This document shows positions 59,374 through 63,851 of a stretch of 63,851 nucleotides of DNA, piece after piece; positions within the stretch are counted from its first letter, which is position 1; every line of letters starts with the position of its first letter. The DNA lies in NCBI GenBank assembly GCA_021325365.1, contig JAJPHF010000015.1, positions 1-63,851 on the forward strand. The letters are read 5' to 3'. The notes below the pieces were generated by a model, which searched no databases, had not been told where the DNA came from, and saw only the letters and a list, made by a program, of their open reading frames with translations. A program made the position numbers and the translations under genes. Source of the DNA: Pseudomonadota bacterium (GTDB lineage: Bacteria; Chloroflexota; UBA6077; JAJPHF01).

Positions 59374-60870
59374 ATGTCCCGGATGTCGCTGCGGCTGCGC
59401 CTGACGCTGTTCTTCACGGTCGTGCTGGCGGCGAGCCTGCTCGGGTTCAGCGCGCTGCTGTACGTGCTGCTGGAGCACGCGCTGGACATCGACATGGACC
59501 ACACGATCGCCAGCAAGGCGGAGGACGTGGCGCGCACCAGCCGGATCCGCGGGGAGTTCCCGGTGCGCCCGCGGCGGATTCGCCTGCCGCACATCGACGC
59601 GTTCGCCGCGCCCGAGATTTACATTCAGCTGCTCGACCCGGACGGTCAGGTGCTGGACCGCTCGGCCAATCTCGGGGAGCACCAGCTGCCGCTGACGCCC
59701 GAGGGCCTGGAGAACGGCCGCGCGGGCGACCCGACGTGGGACACCGTCCGCCTGGCCGGGCAGCGGCTGCGGATGTACACCGCGCCGCTGCTGATCGACG
59801 ACGAGGTGACGGGCTATATCCAGGTCGCGCGGTCGGTGGCCGACAACGAGCAGACCCTGGCGACGATGCAGCGGTTGATGCTCTTTTGCGACGTGCTCGT
59901 GGTGCTGGGGGCGGGCGTCGCCGGCTGGTTCCTGGCCCGCGCCTCGCTGCGGCCGCTGGACCGCCTGAGCCACACGGCGCGCGCCATCGGCCTCAGCGGC
60001 CGGCTCGACCAGCGGCTGCCGCCGGCGCGGCGGCAAGACGAGGTCGGCACCCTGGTGACGACGTTCAACGAGATGCTGGACCGCCTGGAGGCGGTATTCA
60101 CCGCCCAGCGCCGGTTTATCGCCGATGCATCGCACGAGCTGCGCACGCCGCTCACGACGATCCGCGGCAACGTCGAGCTGCTGCGCCGCAACGGCGCCCT
60201 GCCGCCCGAGGAGGTGCAGGAGGCGCTCGCGGACATCGCCAGCGAGACGCAGCGCATGTCGCGGCTGGTGACCGAGCTGCTGCAGCTCGCGCGCGCCGAC
60301 GCGGGCCACAGCTTCCCGCGCGAGGCGGTGCGGCTGGACGAGCTGCTGCGCGCGGTACACCGGCAGACGCAGCTCCACAAGCCGGAGACGCGCATCGAGC
60401 TGGCTGGCGTGACGCCGGCGACGGTGCTGGGCAGCGCCGACGCGCTCCAGGAGCTGTTCTTGATCCTGGTAGACAATGGGCTGAAATACACGCCCGCGGG
60501 CGGCCGGGTGCGGATCAGCCTGGCGCGCGCCGACGACTGGTACACCGTGCAGGTAGAAGACACCGGGGTGGGCATCGATCCCGAGGACCTGCCCCACGTC
60601 TTCGAGCGCTTCTACCGCGCGACGAAGGTCCGGCAGGAGGGCGGCACGGGGCTGGGCCTGGCGATCGCGCAGTGGATCGCCGAGCGCCACGGCGGCCGCA
60701 TCACCGTCCAGAGCGCGCCCGGCCAGGGCAGCACCTTCACGGTCTGGCTGCCCATCGGGGAGCCGACCGCGCTCGGCGCGCGGCCCACGGCCGATGGCGG
60801 GCCGCCCGCGGACGGCGAGGCGGCCCGCGCATCGGCGCCATCCCTGGGCGAGCCGTCGCCGGCGCGCTGA
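59374..60870 (+). CDS. Sensor histidine kinase
   Basis: A 498-residue membrane kinase: two transmembrane helices (about 11-32 and 168-188) enclose a sensor loop of 135 residues, then a HAMP domain (190-245), the phosphoacceptor H254 in DASHELRTPL, and an ATPase domain with LVDNGLKYT, VEDTGVGI and GGTGLGLAIA. A low-complexity tail follows. It should phosphorylate the regulator encoded just upstream. The sensed signal is unknown. Confidence 0.93.
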   Translation: MSRMSLRLRLTLFFTVVLAASLLGFSALLYVLLEHALDIDMDHTIASKAEDVARTSRIRGEFPVRPRRIRLPHIDAFAAPEIYIQLLDPDGQVLDRSANLGEHQLPLTPEGLENGRAGDPTWDTVRLAGQRLRMYTAPLLIDDEVTGYIQVARSVADNEQTLATMQRLMLFCDVLVVLGAGVAGWFLARASLRPLDRLSHTARAIGLSGRLDQRLPPARRQDEVGTLVTTFNEMLDRLEAVFTAQRRFIADASHELRTPLTTIRGNVELLRRNGALPPEEVQEALADIASETQRMSRLVTELLQLARADAGHSFPREAVRLDELLRAVHRQTQLHKPETRIELAGVTPATVLGSADALQELFLILVDNGLKYTPAGGRVRISLARADDWYTVQVEDTGVGIDPEDLPHVFERFYRATKVRQEGGTGLGLAIAQWIAERHGGRITVQSAPGQGSTFTVWLPIGEPTALGARPTADGGPPADGEAARASAPSLGEPSPAR

Positions 60871-60945
60871 GGCGCTGGCTACCCCCACGACATCCCGCGC
60901 GCCGTTCGCACCCGGCTCGTACCTGCTCGCGTGAAGGAGAGCGCC

Positions 60946-61212
60946 GTGACTTACGACCGCTTCAGCCCGCCGGTGGAGACCGAGGGCCAGTACGAGGGCT
61001 CCGATGCCGATCCGCCGGTCCACCGCACGCCCGACCAGGTCGAGGGGTGGGACACCTCCCTGCCACTGACCTGCAATCGCTGCAAGCAGTCGCAGCAGAC
61101 GGCCCGGCTGTTCCTGATCGACGGCAACCTACTGACCGAGCTGAGCCTCTGCGCCGACTGCCTGGAGGACGGCCTCGACGCCCTCGAGGACGACCACGAG
61201 GACGGACGGTAG
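60946..61212 (+). CDS. Small zinc-ribbon-like protein
   Basis: An 88-residue protein, acidic at both ends, with LTCNRCKQS and LCADCLEDG: two C-x2-C pairs about 30 residues apart, probably one zinc site. The start is the GTG preceded by AAGGAGAG. It lies 75 bp after the kinase gene in the same direction and may be co-transcribed. Function unknown. Confidence 0.7.
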   Translation: MTYDRFSPPVETEGQYEGSDADPPVHRTPDQVEGWDTSLPLTCNRCKQSQQTARLFLIDGNLLTELSLCADCLEDGLDALEDDHEDGR

Positions 61213-61248
61213 CCCCCACCGCCCTGACGTACGCCTCGGGGCGACGGC

Positions 61249-62430
61249 TTAGCCCACGGAGCGGCGCAAGTCGATCGTCGGCCGCACGTTGGGGCCCCAG
61301 TCGACCTCGGTGAGGTGGCGCACGCGGGCGAGGGCGTCCAGGACCTCGACGGCGCCCGCGACGCCCTCCAGCGCCTCCTGGGCGGCGTCCCGCAGCCGCG
61401 CAGGAACCGTCTCGCTGAGACTGATCATCTCGACGTAGCCCATCATCAGCGCGAGCCGGTTGTACACCTCGTGCTGAGCCGTGTTCGCCGCCAGCAGCGC
61501 CCCGTCGAGCCGCGCCCGCTCGGCGCCGACCAGCGCTGCCGCGGCCGCCGCCCCCAGCAGCTCCAGCTGCTCGACGTCGGCGGGACTGAACCGCCGCGCG
61601 GGGTCGCGGCTGAACACGGCGAGCGCCCCGAGCAGCCGGCGCTGGTGCAGCAGCGGGACGGCCAGCGCCGCGCGCACGCCCGCCTGCCGGGCAGCCGCCA
61701 CGCCGTTGGCGTAGGCCGGGTAGTCGTCGACGACTACGGGCGCCCGGCGCTCGGCCGCCTCGCCAATGGCCCCCTGCCCCAAGGGCATGGTCGCGGCCGC
61801 CTGGTCGGCGAGCAGCGTGTTGTGGACGACGACGAGGCGGCCCTGCTCCTCGCGCCAGCGGCGAACACTGCCGGCGTCGGCGCCCAGGTGGTCCTCCGCC
61901 TCCTCGACCAACGCGGTAAGCAGCGCCCGCGCGTCGGCCTCGCTCGCCAGCCGCCGGCTGACCCGCAGCAGCGACGCCAGGCGCGTCAGCGCGTCCTCGC
62001 GCTCGGCCTCGGCCGCCTTCCGCGCGGTGATGTCCGTGCAGGCGCCGACGTAGCCGAGAAAGGCGCCGGTGGGCGCGAAGTGCGGCGTGCCGCGGTCCAG
62101 CACCCAGCGGTACCCGCCGTCGAAGCCGCGCAGCCGATACTCGCACTCATAGGGCTGACGCGCCGCGAAGGCGGCCTGGAACGTCTCTGCGCAACGGGGT
62201 CGGTCGTCGGGATGCACGGTCGCGAGCCACCCGACGCCGCGCTCCAGCGGCCGACCGTGGCCCGCGCAGTCGAGCCATACCTGGTTCAGGAAATCGCGCT
62301 CCTGGTCCGCACCGGCCGTCCAGAGGAGCACGGGCGCGGCGTCGGCCAGGCGCCGGCAGCGGGGGGGATGTGCGCGGCGCACGGGCGCCGCCCGCGATGG
62401 CACGGTTGCCAGACGATCGCCGTGCAGCAT
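61249..62430 (-). CDS. PAS-GAF sensor protein with kinase-like dimerisation segment
   Basis: A 393-residue protein. A PAS domain (residues 25-135, GYVGACTDITARKAAEAE at its end) leads to a coiled coil and a GAF domain (residues 155-310). The end, NTAQHEVYNRLALMMGYVEM, resembles a histidine-kinase dimerisation helix with a candidate His, but the protein stops before any ATPase domain. It may regulate another kinase or transfer phosphate, or be a truncated kinase. No frame break is seen downstream. Confidence 0.78.
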   Translation of the reverse strand: MLHGDRLATVPSRAAPVRRAHPPRCRRLADAAPVLLWTAGADQERDFLNQVWLDCAGHGRPLERGVGWLATVHPDDRPRCAETFQAAFAARQPYECEYRLRGFDGGYRWVLDRGTPHFAPTGAFLGYVGACTDITARKAAEAEREDALTRLASLLRVSRRLASEADARALLTALVEEAEDHLGADAGSVRRWREEQGRLVVVHNTLLADQAAATMPLGQGAIGEAAERRAPVVVDDYPAYANGVAAARQAGVRAALAVPLLHQRRLLGALAVFSRDPARRFSPADVEQLELLGAAAAAALVGAERARLDGALLAANTAQHEVYNRLALMMGYVEMISLSETVPARLRDAAQEALEGVAGAVEVLDALARVRHLTEVDWGPNVRPTIDLRRSVG

Positions 62431-62587
62431 GCACTCTCCTCGGGGCCGCGGTCCCCGGCTCGCGCCGCCACGGGCCGGTCCGCTCGCCTGAGCTTACTTA
62501 GCACAGCGGCCGGCGACCGAGCACGCGGGCATCACGAGATCGCAACGGCATCGTGAGGCGCTGGGGAGTCCCGCTATCAGCCGTCAG

Positions 62588-62601
62588 CTGTTAGCTAACA
62601 G
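62588..62601. promoter_or_regulatory. Perfect 14-bp palindrome upstream of the PAS-GAF gene
   Basis: CTGTTAGCTAACAG, in the gap between the FadR-type gene end and the PAS-GAF start. It could be an operator or merely a short hairpin. No other signal was seen in this gap. Confidence 0.3.
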
Positions 62602-62619
62602 GCGACGATGGCCAACCGC

Positions 62620-63315
62620 TTATGACGGCGAGTCGGCGGGGGCGCCGCGGACACGGCGGACATGGTCGGCCATCGCCGCGTAGGCCGCGGCGCGATCGTG
62701 GCGGCGCACGGCGGCGAGCACGCGGCGGTGCCCCGCCAGCGATTGGGCGGGACGGTCGGGCGACTGGAACCAGCGCGCCCGCGACTCCTCCAGCAGGTCG
62801 GCCATCAGGTTCAGCAGCCGCAACAGCACGCCGTTGCCGGTGCTGATGGCCAGCGCGTTGTGGAAGGCGGTGTCTTCCTCGATGGGAATCTCGCCTTGGG
62901 CGACCCGCGCCGCCTGGCGTTCGAGCAGCCCGTCCATCTCGGCCAGCGCCTCGGGCGTCGCCCGGATGGCCGCCAGCTCGGCGATGTGCGGCTCCAGCAT
63001 CTCCCGCACTTCCATGAGCTGATCCATCTCCGCGCCCGCCAGCAGCGCCGAGGCCATCGGCGGGATCAGGTCGTCGCTGGAGAGCGTGCGCACGAAAGTG
63101 CCGCCGCCCTGGCGCCCCTCGATCAGCCCGCGCAGCTCGAGCGCCCGCAGCGCCTCGCGCACCGACGCGCGGCTCACCTGGAACGTCTCGGCCAGCACGC
63201 GCTCGGGGGGAAGCTGGTCGCCGGGCGCGAGGTCGCCCTCCTGGATGAGGCGCTGGATCTGGTCCACGATGTGCTCGTAGATGCGGCTGCGCCGGATCGG
63301 CTCGAGCGCGGGCAC
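62620..63315 (-). CDS. FadR/GntR-family transcriptional regulator (FCD type)
   Basis: A 231-residue regulator. The winged helix (IRRSRIYEHIVDQIQRLIQE, PERVLAETFQVSRASVREAL, EGRQGGGTFVR) precedes an FCD effector domain with the metal/ligand histidines (DTAFHNALAIS, GHRRVLAAV, MADHVRRV). Regulators of this type bind organic acids such as lactate, gluconate or glycolate. The start at 63315 is a GTG with GGAGGTGCCC. A perfect inverted repeat lies about 100 bp upstream. The genes it controls are not obvious; autoregulation is likely. Confidence 0.9.
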   Translation of the reverse strand: MPALEPIRRSRIYEHIVDQIQRLIQEGDLAPGDQLPPERVLAETFQVSRASVREALRALELRGLIEGRQGGGTFVRTLSSDDLIPPMASALLAGAEMDQLMEVREMLEPHIAELAAIRATPEALAEMDGLLERQAARVAQGEIPIEEDTAFHNALAISTGNGVLLRLLNLMADLLEESRARWFQSPDRPAQSLAGHRRVLAAVRRHDRAAAYAAMADHVRRVRGAPADSPS

Positions 63316-63357
63316 GGGCACCTCCGAACGCGGGCCTAAACTGCCGGTCCAGGGTAG

Positions 63358-63391
63358 TGTGTGTGGTTTGGCTTCGCCAAACAGACACACA
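63358..63391. repeat. TTTGGC-type hairpin, family B, copy 3 (imperfect)
   Basis: GTTTGGC, loop TTC, GCCAAAC, flanked by GTGTGT and ACACAC tracts that can pair with a bulge. Here it lies in an upstream region, about 45 bases before the start of the FadR-type gene, not after a gene. Confidence 0.65.
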
Positions 63392-63413
63392 ATCTTTGGC
63401 CGAGTGCTTAAGG

Positions 63414-63450
63414 AGTGGTCAGGCCATCGGCACGGATTGGCCTGACCACT
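63414..63450. promoter_or_regulatory. Perfect 13-bp inverted repeat, likely FadR-type operator
   Basis: AGTGGTCAGGCCA (63414-63426), 11 bases, then TGGCCTGACCACT (63438-63450). Each arm contains TGGT-N3-GCCA or its complement, one base off the TGGT-N3-ACCA site of the PdhR/LldR group. It lies about 100 bp upstream of the regulator start. Confidence 0.55.
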
Positions 63451-63555
63451 GGCAGTGTACCAGCCCGTCGCCCCCGGGGCAACGCCGAGCCGCCGTTCCC
63501 ACAGCGTGCGGCGGGCTGCAGGGCGCGGCCGGGGGCCCTCGCCGGCTCAGCGGCT

Positions 63556-63583
63556 TTGAACTGGAGCGCTGAGTCCGTATACT
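63556..63583 (+). promoter_or_regulatory. Sigma-70-type promoter for the glycosyltransferase gene
   Basis: TTGAAC at 63556 and TATACT at 63578 with a 16-bp spacer, about 160 bp upstream of the start. Confidence 0.5.
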
Positions 63584-63743
63584 GGCTAAGGTGTCCGGCG
63601 CGCGGCCGCCTAATGGGCCGTCGATCGGAGGCGGCGAGCGGCCGCGCCCAGCGCGACGGGCTAGCGCCGGCCCCAGCTTCGGCGCATCGTCGACCCGCGG
63701 CAGCGCGGCACCACGCGAGGATCCGCTGAGGGGAAGCTACAGC

Positions 63744-63851
63744 ATGTGGGAAGGGCGGCAGGTCTCGATCGTCTTCCCCGCGTACAACGAGGAGGCGGGC
63801 ATCGCCGCCGCCGTGCGCGACTTCCGGGCCTGCCCGGCCGTCGACGAGGTC
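63744..63851 (+). CDS. Family 2 glycosyltransferase (3' partial)
   Basis: Only the first 36 codons are in the window. The start ATG follows GGGGAAGC. MWEGRQVSIVFPAYNEEAGI is the typical opening of a GT2 (GT-A fold) glycosyltransferase, with the PAYNEE nucleotide-sugar-binding motif. It could be a dolichyl-phosphate-mannose-synthase-like enzyme that feeds the GT-C enzymes at 53177 and 54583; this is a guess. Confidence 0.8.
   Translation, partial: MWEGRQVSIVFPAYNEEAGIAAAVRDFRACPAVDEV

Larger units (their letters stand above)
63316..63743. other. Divergent regulatory region, no gene
   Basis: This space between the FadR-type gene and a glycosyltransferase holds a family B hairpin, a 13-bp inverted repeat and a promoter for the rightward gene. 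Short ORFs here have no recognisable domain. Confidence 0.5.

Noticed and set aside
62588..62601. CTGTTAGCTAACAG as a recombination attachment site
   Set aside because: No integrase, no direct repeat partner and no tRNA end nearby.

Overview
This is a very GC-rich (about 70 %) window with closely packed genes on both strands, strong Shine-Dalgarno sites, many GTG starts and abundant short hairpin repeats between genes. The mix of DUF3090 next to purM, a DUF6159 remnant, DUF2382/glycine-zipper stress proteins, Tat- or lipobox-bearing solute-binding proteins and OmpR-type signalling suggests a member of the Chloroflexota, probably an uncultured soil or groundwater heterotroph. That placement is inference; there is no rRNA or other marker phylogeny here.

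Positions 1-19600 look like a catabolic island for an aromatic or related acid. They hold three phthalate-dioxygenase-type Rieske oxygenases (one cut by the window edge, two of them tandem paralogues), a Gfo/Idh/MocA dehydrogenase of the phthalate-dihydrodiol type, a LigB-type extradiol dioxygenase, an HpaB-type flavin monooxygenase, a heme-oxygenase-fold enzyme, an RraA/HMG-aldolase-like protein, a DapA-family aldolase, a C-C-hydrolase-like alpha/beta hydrolase, an IclR regulator and several lipoprotein solute-binding proteins. This resembles the protocatechuate 4,5-cleavage logic (dioxygenate, re-aromatise, meta-cleave, aldolase), but the substrate is unknown and several expected steps are absent.

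Positions 19600-23750 carry a repeat-rich intergenic stretch, a GH31 glycosidase and a YjbQ protein. Positions 23866-30107 form a second accessory block: N-acyl-D-amino-acid deacylase family amidohydrolase, Rieske ferredoxin, two solute-binding lipoproteins, two arylmalonate-decarboxylase/Asp-Glu-racemase relatives (one lacking the catalytic cysteine) and a 45-residue cysteine-rich protein. No ABC permease or ATPase is visible anywhere, although nine periplasmic-binding-protein-fold genes are present.

Positions 30408-42504 are mixed: a MerR/TipA regulator, NUDIX, acyl-CoA thioesterase, a DUF6159 pseudogene broken by a 100-bp MITE-like element, purM-DUF3090, alpha/beta hydrolase, L,D-transpeptidase, MFS transporter, an enolase-superfamily enzyme, a polysaccharide deacetylase-like protein and another binding protein. 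Positions 42562-51273 hold a cell-surface/stress block (glycine-zipper stress proteins, DUF2382, DUF2207, DUF4178, BON, PRC-like). Positions 51510-63851 hold a phospholipase-D-like protein, two GT-C membrane glycosyltransferases, a persulfide-dioxygenase/rhodanese fusion, a two-component system, a PAS-GAF protein, a FadR-type regulator with a clear inverted-repeat operator candidate, and the start of a family 2 glycosyltransferase.

No tRNA, rRNA, CRISPR array, complete insertion sequence or prophage was recognised.
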